Shown here: one piece after another, positions 1 to 6,770 of the stretch
How positions within the stretch are numbered: position 1 is the stretch's first letter
How the letters are laid out: each line of letters begins with the position of its first letter
Assembly: GCA_002792395.1 (NCBI GenBank)
Contig: PFOG01000044.1
Span: 1 to 11,048, forward strand
Length of the DNA stretch: 11,048 nt
Source of the DNA: Candidatus Portnoybacteria bacterium CG_4_10_14_0_2_um_filter_44_20
GTDB taxonomy: Bacteria > Patescibacteriota > Minisyncoccia > Portnoybacterales > GCA-002795985
Direction of reading: 5' to 3'
Position numbers and translations under genes: made by a program
The notes under the pieces: model-generated
Seen by the model: the letters and a program-made list of their open reading frames with translations, nothing else
What the model was told of the DNA's origin: nothing
The model's database searches: none

Positions 1-125
1 TGAAACAAGTGGAGAATAAATTCTCTGCAAGCAAGCAGCATGACGTTTTAGGAAGAACTGACTATAAGCCTAACGATATCTTTATTCTAAACGGTTTTTT
101 AAAAAAACACAAAGAAAATCATTAA
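1..125 (+). CDS. 3' end of an unidentified gene (partial)
   Basis: An open frame enters from the left edge, read from base 3, and stops at TAA 123-125, giving about 40 C-terminal residues. The tail is rich in Lys and Asn, with a short hydrophobic patch (DIFILNGFL) before the basic end KKHKENH. I do not recognise the family, and no motif is visible. It could be a real C-terminus or a chance open frame, because the start lies outside the window. It runs in the same direction as rpsT, 178 bp upstream of it. Confidence 0.35.
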   Translation, partial: KQVENKFSASKQHDVLGRTDYKPNDIFILNGFLKKHKENH

Positions 126-194
126 TCGAACCCTTGCCAGAAAGGAAAATGATTGATAAGATAAACACTGGATTAAATGAAAGAAATCCTAAGC

Positions 195-293
195 GTCATC
201 CTGAAGGAGCGCTTCGACTGCGCTCGGCGTAAACTGCGCGACTGAAGGATCTCTTGAGATTCTTCGCTTCACTCCGTTTCGCTCAGAATGACA
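195..293. repeat. REP-like dispersed palindromic element
   Basis: The stretch begins with GTCATCCTGA and ends with TCAGAATGAC, which is its inverse with one mismatch. Inside are further short inverted pairs such as GGATCTC/GAGATTC and alternating GCTTCG/CGAAGC-type words. The wording resembles the GTCATTCTGAGCGAA-type intergenic repeats seen in many bacterial genomes (from general knowledge, not searched here). Its right end lies only 10 bases before the rpsT start codon, so it would be transcribed as the rpsT leader. The hairpin at 6472-6513 shares its TGTCATTC...GAATGACA ends. Confidence 0.6.
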
Positions 294-303
294 TAGCACA
301 GAA

Positions 304-570
304 ATGCCTATATTAGATGCCGCCAAAAAAGCAGCGAGACAAAACAAGCGCCGGAAAGCGCTGAATTTGCAATACAAAAAGAAAATGAAAGAGCCGATAA
401 AAGAATTTAAAAAACTACTTGTCGGAAAGAAAACCGAAGAAGCGAAAAAGTTACTGCCGCAAATTTATAAGGCTCTGGACAAATCCGCCAAGCATGGCAC
501 TATCAAGAAAAACAACGCCGCCCGAAGAAAGTCGCGACTGACAAAAATGGTTAATAAAGCTGTAATCTAA
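304..570 (+). CDS. rpsT: 30S ribosomal protein S20
   Basis: This is the small-subunit protein S20, which binds 16S rRNA near the 5' domain and helps assemble the 30S particle. The 88-residue length is normal for the family. The sequence is strongly basic and helical, with the typical opening (AAKKAARQNKRRKALN) and the family's C-terminal signature around residues 57-85 (LDKSAKHGTIKKNNAARRKSRL). No Shine-Dalgarno motif is visible before the ATG; the bases immediately upstream belong to a REP-like palindrome. It converges on holA, and holA and rpsT also face each other in Bacillus-type genomes, which supports both calls. Hairpins at the stop codon and at 614-637 can end its transcript. Confidence 0.95.
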   Translation: MPILDAAKKAARQNKRRKALNLQYKKKMKEPIKEFKKLLVGKKTEEAKKLLPQIYKALDKSAKHGTIKKNNAARRKSRLTKMVNKAVI

Positions 571-580
571 AACAGCTTTT
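556..580 (+). terminator. hairpin spanning the rpsT stop codon
   Basis: AAAGCTGT (556-563) pairs with ACAGCTTT (572-579) around an 8-base loop holding the TAA stop. A short T-run (577-580) follows or overlaps the 3' arm. It is a weak first terminator; the stronger hairpin is at 614-637. Confidence 0.4.
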
Positions 581-613
581 CGGGATTTACGATGTATGAT
601 TTACGATTTACGA

Positions 614-637
614 AAAAATGTCCTTCGGGGCATTTTT
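614..637 (+). terminator. intrinsic terminator of rpsT
   Basis: AAAAATGTCC pairs with GGGCATTTTT over ten base pairs (one G-U), capped by a TTCG tetraloop; the 3' arm ends in five T. The A-run and T-run on either side let it work in both directions, which suits the convergent rpsT and holA genes. Confidence 0.75.
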
Positions 638-656
638 ATTGTTTCTAAGTTTAATA

Positions 657-729
657 CCCCGCGCGTAAGCGCGGGGGATGAAGCTTGTTCCCTCGCATAT
701 TGCGGGGACGCTGCGAAGCGGCGAAACAA
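657..729 (+). ncRNA. possible structured RNA: GNRA-capped hairpin plus three-way junction
   Basis: CCCCGCGC/GCGCGGGG (657-664 and 669-676) forms a perfect 8-bp hairpin with a GTAA loop. CTTGTT (684-689) pairs with AACAAG (725-730) and encloses two further hairpins: CCTCGCA/TGCGGGG (691-707, one G-U) and GCTGC/GCGGC (710-722, one G-U). The terminator hairpin with a GTGA loop follows at once. GUAA and GUGA are GNRA-type tetraloops, which favours function as RNA. I see no convincing promoter of its own, so it may instead be a compound terminator region or a dispersed repeat. Confidence 0.35.
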
Positions 730-772
730 GAAGATCCCCCGAGCGTGAGCTCGGGGGATCTTCATTTTTTTT
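730..772 (+). terminator. strong intrinsic terminator between rpsT and holA
   Basis: A perfect 15-bp stem (730-744 with 749-763) is closed by a GTGA tetraloop and followed two bases later by eight T (765-772). It is oriented to stop plus-strand transcription before it runs into holA from the 3' side. On the minus strand no U-run follows, so it is a poor terminator for holA. Confidence 0.75.
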
Positions 773-791
773 AAATCATAAATCTCGTCTA

Positions 792-1754
792 TTATACTTC
801 CATCACTAACATCTCTAAGACTGCTTTCGGCTCTATCCGCCCGGTTTTAATGGCCAAGTCTAGATCTTTGATCCTTAGATAGATTTTCTTCAACCCCTCC
901 AAGCTGAAATTTTTTGTTTGCTGAAAAGATTTTTTAACTACGAACGGATGGAGTTTAGTTCTTTGGGCCAGTTCGGGATAGGGAACTCCTTTTTCAACCA
1001 GATCCTTAACTATCAGAAGATTGCGAAACTGATAAGCAAACATTGTTAAAAGGTAAATCGCGTTCTCGCCTTCTTTAAAATGCTGATAAAGCAATCTCAG
1101 GGCGTTTTTTTTATTGCGCTGAGCCAGAGCGTCAATCGTCTGAAAAATATTGGCGCTAATCTTGGCTTTTATCAAAAGGGTAACGTCTTCTTTTTTTATC
1201 TCCCCGCCCATTTCGCCGCCATTCTTGAAGGCGACAAGCTTATCGATTTCGTTGCTCGCCTGCCATAAATCTCCGCCAAGGCAAACAGCTAATTCCTGAA
1301 TCGCTTGCCGATTGATGTTTCCACCCCTCGCTTCAACTTCTCTCTTAATCCAATTTTCTAACTGAGTTCCTTCAAGGCTCCCGAATTCCTGCGAGAGAGC
1401 GCCTTTAGCGGTTAAAAATTTAAAGGCCTGGCTTCTTTTGTCGGGTGCATTTTTCTCGTAGACAACCAGCACCACCTCCTGCTCTTTTTCGAGCTTCTCT
1501 CCCTTAAAGTATTCTATAACCTCTCTCTGGTTTTCCGGGCTTAGGCAAAAAAGATTTTCTATCACAATTAATTTCTTTTCGGCAAACATCGGCCTGCTTT
1601 TTATGGCTTCCCTTAAATCATCCAATCCCGTTTCGCTCAAGTCGAATTTTAAAAAATTCAGCCCGCTTTTGTGTTTGGCCTTGTATTTCTCGATGATACG
1701 CTTTAATTTTTGCCGGCTGCGAAAAGAATCGGGGCCGTATAAAAAAATGATCAT
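792..1754 (-). CDS. holA: DNA polymerase III, delta subunit
   Basis: HolA is the clamp-loader subunit that opens the beta sliding clamp during chromosomal replication; it works in the cytoplasm with the tau/gamma and delta' subunits. The 320-residue product has the usual length and opens with the typical delta N-terminus (MIIFLYGPDSFR followed by a basic helix). A variant ATPase-like fold is expected over roughly residues 1-210, with the EFGSLEGTQLENWIKREVEARG stretch in the middle. A helical collar domain follows, including the family-typical NIFQTIDALAQRNKKNALRLL and AYQFRNLLIVKDL segments and the late GRIEPKAVLEMLV. Delta lacks a catalytic Walker A, and none is seen. It starts 54 bp after the DUF3048 gene and is probably co-transcribed with it. 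Convergent rpsT lies beyond its stop. Confidence 0.9.
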   Translation of the reverse strand: MIIFLYGPDSFRSRQKLKRIIEKYKAKHKSGLNFLKFDLSETGLDDLREAIKSRPMFAEKKLIVIENLFCLSPENQREVIEYFKGEKLEKEQEVVLVVYEKNAPDKRSQAFKFLTAKGALSQEFGSLEGTQLENWIKREVEARGGNINRQAIQELAVCLGGDLWQASNEIDKLVAFKNGGEMGGEIKKEDVTLLIKAKISANIFQTIDALAQRNKKNALRLLYQHFKEGENAIYLLTMFAYQFRNLLIVKDLVEKGVPYPELAQRTKLHPFVVKKSFQQTKNFSLEGLKKIYLRIKDLDLAIKTGRIEPKAVLEMLVMEV

Positions 1755-1763
1755 AAAATTAGG

Positions 1764-1815
1764 TACCGGGGACTGGGAATCAGGAACGTAATTCCCAATT
1801 CCCAGCTCCTAGTCC
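1764..1815. repeat. short nested repeat between DUF3048 gene and holA
   Basis: The spacer is built from GGGAAT/ATTCCC words, for example GACTGGGAAT facing ATTCCCAATTCCCAG. It resembles the low-complexity GGGAACTGGGAA-type intergenic filler seen in many genomes. The left end (in minus reading) contains the TAG stop of the DUF3048 gene, so the last codons of that protein may come from the repeat. Confidence 0.4.
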
Positions 1816-2939
1816 CAGGTCACCGTTTTCTCCGGTTCAATTATTTCCACCCAAATCTGTCCCGGGACAAATTCTATCTCGCCGCCCTCATCATCAAAAA
1901 AATAAAGCTTGCTTTCGCGGTCTTTTTTATTTTTACGCCAAGTGCCGCTACCTACTTCTCCGTTGCGATAAATCGTTGCCTCGTCTCCTCCTTCCACCTC
2001 AACATTATTATATTGGCCTTCTAGTTCTTCAGAGGCTGCCCACATAATCACCACGTTTTTGGCCTCAACTTGCTGCCCACTTATCTTGTCTATCTCTGGC
2101 ACCCCACCCCGCCAGCGCAGATAAGAATTCTTTTCCGGATCATAGCGATACTCCACATTATACGGCGGCGCATAACCAATTTTTATAGTCTGTTTACCGG
2201 TAGATGAGCGCTGATCAGCGGCAACAGAAAGATGTTCGTATCCTTCAAATCCGTTTTCCGAACGATAGCCTAGCTTAGTGGCGCTATTCACCAATCGCTC
2301 CATTGAAGAAAATCCGTTATGAGGGGCGGCAATATTCGACGTTCTATAAAAAGCGCTAAAAGGATTTCTCAAGGCATCAATATTGTCCATAATGCCGGCA
2401 TTAAGTTTGTCGAGAGCAAAATGCGATCCGCCCCAATGAGCATAAATCGCGTCTATTCCCATTGCCAACGGAATGAAGCTATGGCGAGCCGACCTGAAGC
2501 TGCCAATTTCCGCCGGATTGCCGCAAACATAAACTGCCATCAAGCGCGTAATACTATCCTGGACCACCTGCATTTCAAAGACTAAATCCGCGTCTTTCAG
2601 GCCGGATAATGGACGGGTTACCGGATCGTTAGCCAACATCACGGCGATGGGCCGTCGATCGTAATCCTGACACGCCAAGCCGCTAATCGGGCTTACGTTT
2701 GCGCTTAAAGCACCCCGTGCTTCCGTATTCAGAACTTGCGCCGCCAAATTATCAGAAGAGCTGATACTAATCGTCCGTTTTTCTTGGACAAGAAATAAGA
2801 AGCCAATAAATAGAATAAGACCAATAAAAATAATTGGATTTTCTTTACAAAAGATACGTGCTTGGGCAATACCAGAACGAATTTTGTTCTTCCACAGATT
2901 CTGGCTTCGCTTAATTTTTCTGTTAATTTTTTTTCTCAT
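1809..2939 (-). CDS. DUF3048 (YerB-like) membrane-anchored protein
   Basis: The 376-residue product has a basic N-terminus followed by one hydrophobic segment at about residues 34-51 (NPIIFIGLILFIGFLFLV), so it is likely anchored with its bulk outside the membrane. An N-terminal DUF3048 domain covers about residues 85-235, with the recognisable RPIAVMLANDP, LKDADLVFEMQVVQDSITRLMAVY and IGSFRSARHSF stretches and the HWGGS motif. A DUF3048_C domain follows from about residue 255, with IKIGYAPPYNVEYRYD and VVIMWA. The biochemical role of this family is unknown. Its ATG lies inside the end of the exonuclease gene (17-bp overlap in another frame), suggesting translational coupling. holA follows after 54 bp. 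The stop codon sits in a repeat, so the final residues may not be ancestral. Confidence 0.85.
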   Translation of the reverse strand: MRKKINRKIKRSQNLWKNKIRSGIAQARIFCKENPIIFIGLILFIGFLFLVQEKRTISISSSDNLAAQVLNTEARGALSANVSPISGLACQDYDRRPIAVMLANDPVTRPLSGLKDADLVFEMQVVQDSITRLMAVYVCGNPAEIGSFRSARHSFIPLAMGIDAIYAHWGGSHFALDKLNAGIMDNIDALRNPFSAFYRTSNIAAPHNGFSSMERLVNSATKLGYRSENGFEGYEHLSVAADQRSSTGKQTIKIGYAPPYNVEYRYDPEKNSYLRWRGGVPEIDKISGQQVEAKNVVIMWAASEELEGQYNNVEVEGGDEATIYRNGEVGSGTWRKNKKDRESKLYFFDDEGGEIEFVPGQIWVEIIEPEKTVTWD

Positions 2940-3804
2940 TGCTCGGCAATCTTTTTAACAGGCTAAAAAACTCCAGCTCTTCAAAAAGCCGCTTAACATT
3001 CTCGAAATTGTAATCATGCAGCTCACACTTTGGCAAATCTAACTTAACAGGAACATCAGTTTTAATAGTCGCCAGATATTTGCTGAAAGCCGCCTGTTCT
3101 TTGTATTCTTCGAGCTTATCGCCGATTTTTTGCGGCAACAAACCAACATTTTCATAAAGATTTTCTATGGTGTCATATTCTTTCAATAAGTCGGCCGCCG
3201 TCTTGTCTCCAACCCCCGGCACGCCGGGAATATTGTCAGAAGGATCTCCCTTTAAACCCTTGAAATCTGGCATCTGCTCGGGAGAAAGGCCATAGCGGCC
3301 ACGAACCGCTTTCTCATCATAAAGGATCGTATCGTTAATGCCTTTCTTCAGCGTATAAACTTTAACTTTCTCATTAACCAATTGCAGCGTATCTAGATCA
3401 CCGGTGACAATAATCGTTTCCACGTCTTCTTTCTTTTCTTCGCTGGCTTGGCGCGCTAAGGTTCCAATAACATCGTCAGCCTCAAACCCTTGTTGCTCGT
3501 AGATCGGAACATTCAAAGCGGTTAATACTTGTTTAACGCGACTCAACTGATCATAAAGTTCCTGCGGCGCCCGGACTCTGGTCGCCTTATAATCTTTGAA
3601 CTCTTCGTGCCGGAAAGTCGGTCCGGCCAGATCAAAGGTCGCGGCCACATAGTCCGGCTTCAAATCGTTTAATACCTTGAGCAAAATGGAAATAAATCCG
3701 TAAACCGCGTTGACCAGCTCTCCCTTTTTGGTTGTCAGCTTCGGCAAGGCGTGATAAGCGCGATGGACCAAAGCATTGCCGTCGATCAAAACTAATTTTT
3801 TCAT
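2923..3804 (-). CDS. stand-alone 5'-3' exonuclease (PolA N-terminal type)
   Basis: The 293-residue product matches only the 5' nuclease domain of DNA polymerase I, the flap nuclease that removes RNA primers and damaged 5' ends. Visible family features are D8 in VLIDGN, R65, Y72/K73, the acidic cluster E108/D110/D111 in FEADD, D136 and D138 in VTGDLD, and D187/D190 in KGDPSDN. A helix-hairpin-helix follows (GVPGVGDKTA, 194-203). The protein ends at ELEFFSLLKRLP, just where PolA continues into its proofreading and polymerase domains. The next gene is DUF3048, so no polymerase part follows. It may be a genuine separate nuclease or the remnant of a split polA; all catalytic residues seem intact, which favours function. 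Confidence 0.9.
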   Translation of the reverse strand: MKKLVLIDGNALVHRAYHALPKLTTKKGELVNAVYGFISILLKVLNDLKPDYVAATFDLAGPTFRHEEFKDYKATRVRAPQELYDQLSRVKQVLTALNVPIYEQQGFEADDVIGTLARQASEEKKEDVETIIVTGDLDTLQLVNEKVKVYTLKKGINDTILYDEKAVRGRYGLSPEQMPDFKGLKGDPSDNIPGVPGVGDKTAADLLKEYDTIENLYENVGLLPQKIGDKLEEYKEQAAFSKYLATIKTDVPVKLDLPKCELHDYNFENVKRLFEELEFFSLLKRLPSNEKKN

Positions 3805-4017
3805 ATTTTAACGACCGAAGGAATTCCAAAATATCCCCGGAGGTATATTTTTACTCCTTTTTTGAAAAAGAAAGTGAAGGATGCTTCTATTATGATTATT
3901 CCATAATACCCCATTTCCTGTCCAATAAAAATATCCCATCCGTTGCCGAATGGGACGATAAACCCCATGCCTTAAAAATGGTTATTCCTTGCGTGGCTTG
4001 ATGAATGCCCGCCTTTC

Positions 4018-4473
4018 TTATTTGTTATTAAAAGTTATTTTTCTCTTATTTTCATCCACCCACTCAAATTTTATTACAGTTTTATCTTTCGGCAAAATTT
4101 CTTCGACTCTTTCCGCCCATTCGATGACCACTAAATTTTTGGGGTCATTGATTATTTCTTCCAATCCCAATTCCTGCAATTGCCAAGACTTATTCAAACG
4201 ATAACAATCGATGTGGTATAAATTTTCAATTTTGCAGTTTTTTTCCTTTAATTGGTATTTTTTGATTAAAACAAAACTTGGGCTGGTAATCGAGTCTTTA
4301 AGCCTCAGCCCGCGAGCCAGACCCTGCGCAAAAGTAGTTTTGCCGCCGCCCAAATCACCTTCCAGTGCTACAATTATAGCTTTTCTCCCGTTCTTTTTTT
4401 TAATTGATTTAACAAAAGATTCTCCTATCTTTTGAGTCTCTTCGCTATTTTTAGTACTAATTTCTTTTGCCAT
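4018..4473 (-). CDS. tsaE: tRNA t6A biosynthesis ATPase TsaE
   Basis: TsaE is the P-loop ATPase that works with TsaB and TsaD to make N6-threonylcarbamoyladenosine at position 37 of ANN-reading tRNAs, in the cytoplasm. The 151-residue length is normal. The Walker A is GDLGGGKTT (39-47, catalytic Lys45); TsaE proteins usually read GDLGAGKTT. The SITSPSFVL segment (61-69), the HIDCYR motif (87-92) and the VIEWAERV stretch (116-123) are all family signatures. tsaB and tsaD are not in the window. It is separated from the exonuclease gene by 213 bp, so co-transcription is uncertain. Just upstream of its ATG is a short GTGAG/CTCAC hairpin; no clear promoter was found. Confidence 0.93.
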   Translation of the reverse strand: MAKEISTKNSEETQKIGESFVKSIKKKNGRKAIIVALEGDLGGGKTTFAQGLARGLRLKDSITSPSFVLIKKYQLKEKNCKIENLYHIDCYRLNKSWQLQELGLEEIINDPKNLVVIEWAERVEEILPKDKTVIKFEWVDENKRKITFNNK

Positions 4474-4560
4474 TAAGCGTAGCTTGCGTGAGTGTTCCGC
4501 TCACAATAACAAATTAATCATAGCAAATGAAACTCAATTTTACAAACAAAAAACATCTTT

Positions 4561-4723
4561 AGGGGTTTTTGGAAAGATTATGTTATCCCCAGAAGCCTGA
4601 TTGACCCCGTTAGAAGTCGCCGACCTTGTGGTTTCAAAAGCAGCACAACAACGCCATTTTTATCAATCGAAATGGGAGATAACGGCAAAAACCCTCATTT
4701 TTTCGACTTCTAACGGGGTTGAC
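4561..4723. repeat. interlocking inverted repeats in the tsaE/pilB intergenic gap
   Basis: This covers most of the 336-bp gene-free gap 4474-4809. A perfect 16-bp inverted pair begins ACCCCGTTAGAAG at 4604-4619 and faces 4704-4719. A second, weaker pair is GGGGTTTTT at 4562-4570 with AAAAACCC around 4687-4694, plus GTTAT at 4582-4586 with ATAAC at 4679-4683. The order is A, B, A', B', so the two pairs cross rather than nest, as in a pseudoknot. No open frame of note lies inside. It could be a small non-autonomous element or a folded RNA. The rest of the gap shows nothing I can name. Confidence 0.55.
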
Positions 4724-4809
4724 TATTAGTCGGCTTTGATTTAAATTTAAAGGGTCTTAATTTTGCGCCAGCGCCCTAGAAACCGCACCATCACGCGCTC
4801 CACACTCAA

Positions 4810-6444
4810 ATGCCGAAGTCGTCTTTGTCGGAAAAAATCAACGTACTCCATCGCCAAGCGGAAGAAGCGAGAACAAAAGATTTAGCAGAAAAGCTAAATT
4901 TGCCGTATTTAGATTTTTTAGATGTCTCGCTTAACCCCGAAGGATTAACAGTGGTCACAGAAGTCCTGGCAGAAAAAACAAATCTTATAGTCATTGATGT
5001 GCGAGGCAAAGAGTTAGATGTCGTTCTCTGCGACCCCGAAGATAAAACCACACAAAAAGCCTTAGAAGACCTAAAAAAACAAGGGTTTAATTGTCACTCC
5101 TTTTTAGTTTCAAGATCCACCCTAAAACAGATGCTGAAAAAATATCAGCAGCTTTTTTTAACCAAAGAAAAAGCTGGCGGGCAAATGGAAGTGTCACAAC
5201 AAACCCTAAGCCGCTTTCAAACGGAAATAAAAGGAGTGGAAGACCTTCGAAAAAAAATTGATGAGATACCCGCATCCCAAACCTCAAGTTTGCTGGAACT
5301 AATGATCGGCAGCGCCCTTAAGCTCGAAGCTTCCGACATTCACATAGAGCCCAAAGAAAACAATGCTCTTCTTAAATACCGCCTCGATGGGTTGTTATAT
5401 GAAATCACCGCCTTCTCGTACCAATCTTACCATTTAATCTTATCCAGACTAAAAATGTTATCCGGAATGAAATTGAACATTCGTGATACTGGCCAGGACG
5501 GGAGATTCAGCATCAAACTTGAAAAAACTACGATCGAAGTAAGATCGTCGATAGTGCCTGGTAATTACGGCGAAAGCGTTGTGATGCGTCTTTTAGATCC
5601 AGAAACAATCCGTCTGGACCTGGAAGAAATGGGGTTCAGAGAAGATGCCTTGGCCCTGATAGAAAGAGAGATTAGAAGACCCAACGGCCTGATTATTACC
5701 ACAGGACCGACCGGCTCGGGAAAAACAACAACTCTTTATGCTTTCGTGAGAAAAGTTGCCACGCCCGAGGTAAAGGTTATCACCCTTGAGGACCCGATCG
5801 AATATCATTTACCCGACATAACCCAAACCCAGGTTGAACCGGAAGCCGGTTATGATTTTGCCTCCGGCCTGCGCTCAATCCTACGCCAGGACCCCGACAT
5901 TCTGCTGGTAGGCGAAATCAGAGACTCCGACACGGCCAAAACTGCCGTTAATTGTTCCTTGACCGGCCATTTAGTCTTTTCAACCCTTCACACCAACGAC
6001 GCGGCTGCCGCCGTGCCCCGCTTTATCGACCTCGGGGCTGATGCCCGCGCCCTCTCGTCAAGCTTAAAACTAATGATGGCCCAAAGGTTAGTCAGAAAGC
6101 TCTGCCAAAAATGCAAAAGGCCATATGTTCCATCTCCGGAAGTCTTAAATAAACTTCGAACCGCCCTCGAAGACATCAAACATCCCGATATTGAAAAGGC
6201 AACTTTTTTCCAGGCAACTGGCTGCGATAAATGCAATGGGCTGGGCTACAAAGGACGGATTGGAGTATTAGAGTTAATCCCCGTTGATGTTGAAGTGGAA
6301 AAACTGATCGCTAGCTCTCCGTCTCACGCTGAGATTTTTGAGCTAGCCAAAAAGAAAGGAATGATTACTATGTATCAGGATGCTCTGTTGAAAGTATTAA
6401 ACGGCATTACAACTTTAGAGGAAGTTGAGCGAGTTATCGATTAG
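4810..6444 (+). CDS. type IV pilus / type II secretion assembly ATPase (PilB/GspE family)
   Basis: This is the hexameric ATPase on the cytoplasmic face of the membrane that drives pilus or pseudopilus extension. The 544-residue product has a GspE N-terminal domain (about 10-115), then the N2 and ATPase domains. Motifs in order are Walker A GPTGSGKT (299-306, Lys305), the Asp box VITLEDPIEYHL (323-334), Walker B DPDILLVGEIRD (361-372, Glu369) and the His box HLVFSTLHTN (387-396). A zinc site is formed by C432/C435 and C472/C475 (CQKC and CDKC). All key residues are present. The ATG has no Shine-Dalgarno and follows an in-frame stop closely, so no longer start is possible. Pilin, platform and prepilin peptidase genes are absent here, so PilB versus GspE cannot be decided. 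Confidence 0.92.
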   Translation: MPKSSLSEKINVLHRQAEEARTKDLAEKLNLPYLDFLDVSLNPEGLTVVTEVLAEKTNLIVIDVRGKELDVVLCDPEDKTTQKALEDLKKQGFNCHSFLVSRSTLKQMLKKYQQLFLTKEKAGGQMEVSQQTLSRFQTEIKGVEDLRKKIDEIPASQTSSLLELMIGSALKLEASDIHIEPKENNALLKYRLDGLLYEITAFSYQSYHLILSRLKMLSGMKLNIRDTGQDGRFSIKLEKTTIEVRSSIVPGNYGESVVMRLLDPETIRLDLEEMGFREDALALIEREIRRPNGLIITTGPTGSGKTTTLYAFVRKVATPEVKVITLEDPIEYHLPDITQTQVEPEAGYDFASGLRSILRQDPDILLVGEIRDSDTAKTAVNCSLTGHLVFSTLHTNDAAAAVPRFIDLGADARALSSSLKLMMAQRLVRKLCQKCKRPYVPSPEVLNKLRTALEDIKHPDIEKATFFQATGCDKCNGLGYKGRIGVLELIPVDVEVEKLIASSPSHAEIFELAKKKGMITMYQDALLKVLNGITTLEEVERVID

Positions 6445-6471
6445 TTTGAGCTCATATTAAGTTTCCCATTT

Positions 6472-6513
6472 TGTCATTCCTGCGCCACCCGTAGGTGTGG
6501 CGCGGGAATGACA
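6472..6513. repeat. REP-like hairpin after pilB/gspE
   Basis: TGTCATTCC...GCGCCAC (6472-6488) pairs with GTGGCGC...GAATGACA (6497-6513) over 17 positions with one G-T, around an 8-base loop. No T-run follows on either strand, so it is a dispersed palindrome rather than a classic terminator. Its ends match those of the element at 195-293. Confidence 0.65.
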
Positions 6514-6520
6514 GCTAAAA

Positions 6521-6558
6521 TTAAAAAGCAAATCAAAAATCACCCCAAAAAGTGATTT
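6521..6558 (-). terminator. intrinsic terminator of the minus-strand RNA
   Basis: Reading the minus strand, AAATCAC (6558-6552) pairs with GTGATTT (6543-6537) around an 8-base loop. The 3' arm continues as TTTTTGATTTGCTTTTT, a broken T-rich tail. It is placed right after the 3' arm of the RNA's closing stem. Confidence 0.6.
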
Positions 6559-6735
6559 CGCCAAACGATACCAACCCGCAGGCAACGGCTTCCCTTCTTG
6601 CCAGGGAAGGCAGAATTTTACCGAGGAATAACCCAGTCGGAACCAGATTACCCATACGAGAAAAAATTCCAAAAGACCCTGTTTTGCATTTAAAAAAATG
6701 AGTCCTTATTGCCTGCGGGCTAGTATCGTTTGTTG
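6532..6735 (-). ncRNA. structured non-coding RNA, 6S-RNA-like in size and layout
   Basis: The approximate transcript is 200 nt on the minus strand. Its ends pair: 6562-6585 faces 6709-6732, 24 positions with a 3-nt internal mismatch (CAA against TAG). In minus reading, further stems are AAGGACTC with GGGTCTTT, GAATTTT with AAAATTC (containing a longer apical region) and CTTCCCT with AGGGAAG just before the closing 3' arm. A promoter with perfect -35 precedes it and a terminator follows. 6S RNA (the RNA polymerase decoy) has this size, a closing stem, an open middle with a small hairpin on the 3' side, and an apical stem. I cannot confirm that family by eye, and the overlapping short frame looks non-coding. 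tmRNA and RNase P signatures were looked for and not seen. The rest of the gap 6445-6770 holds only the REP-like hairpin. Confidence 0.55.
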
Positions 6736-6740
6736 TTAAG

Positions 6741-6769
6741 AGTCTATCATATTATTTGGGTTTTGTCAA
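6741..6769 (-). promoter_or_regulatory. sigma-70-type promoter for the minus-strand RNA
   Basis: On the minus strand, TTGACA (6769-6764, perfect -35) is followed after exactly 17 bases by TAGACT (6746-6741, 4 of 6 to TATAAT). The predicted start is near 6734, at the foot of the closing stem. The -35 box ends one base before the ATG of the divergent lamin-tail gene. Confidence 0.6.
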
Positions 6770-6770
6770 C

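Noticed and set aside
149..232. Short frame of 27 codons with an AGGA box before ATG, ending inside the REP-like element
   Set aside because: The last third is repeat sequence and nothing in the peptide is recognisable; it may be a chance frame or a remnant.
584..613. Three copies of GATTTACGA after rpsT as a CRISPR-like or regulatory array
   Set aside because: The copies are short, two overlap, and there are no spacers; it is simple intergenic repetition.
3805..4017. Possible promoter or small gene in the 213-bp gap upstream of the exonuclease gene
   Set aside because: TATTAT-like words exist on the minus strand, but the best -35 partner matches only 3 of 6; the open frames there look random.
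4478..4502. Minus-strand ATTGTGAGCGGA resembles the lac operator
   Set aside because: Only about 12 bases agree, the second half-site does not, and no LacI-type or sugar genes are present; likely coincidence.
6457..6672. 71-residue minus-strand frame across the RNA candidate
   Set aside because: It runs through the REP-like hairpin, the terminator and most of the paired RNA arms, and the peptide shows no family features.
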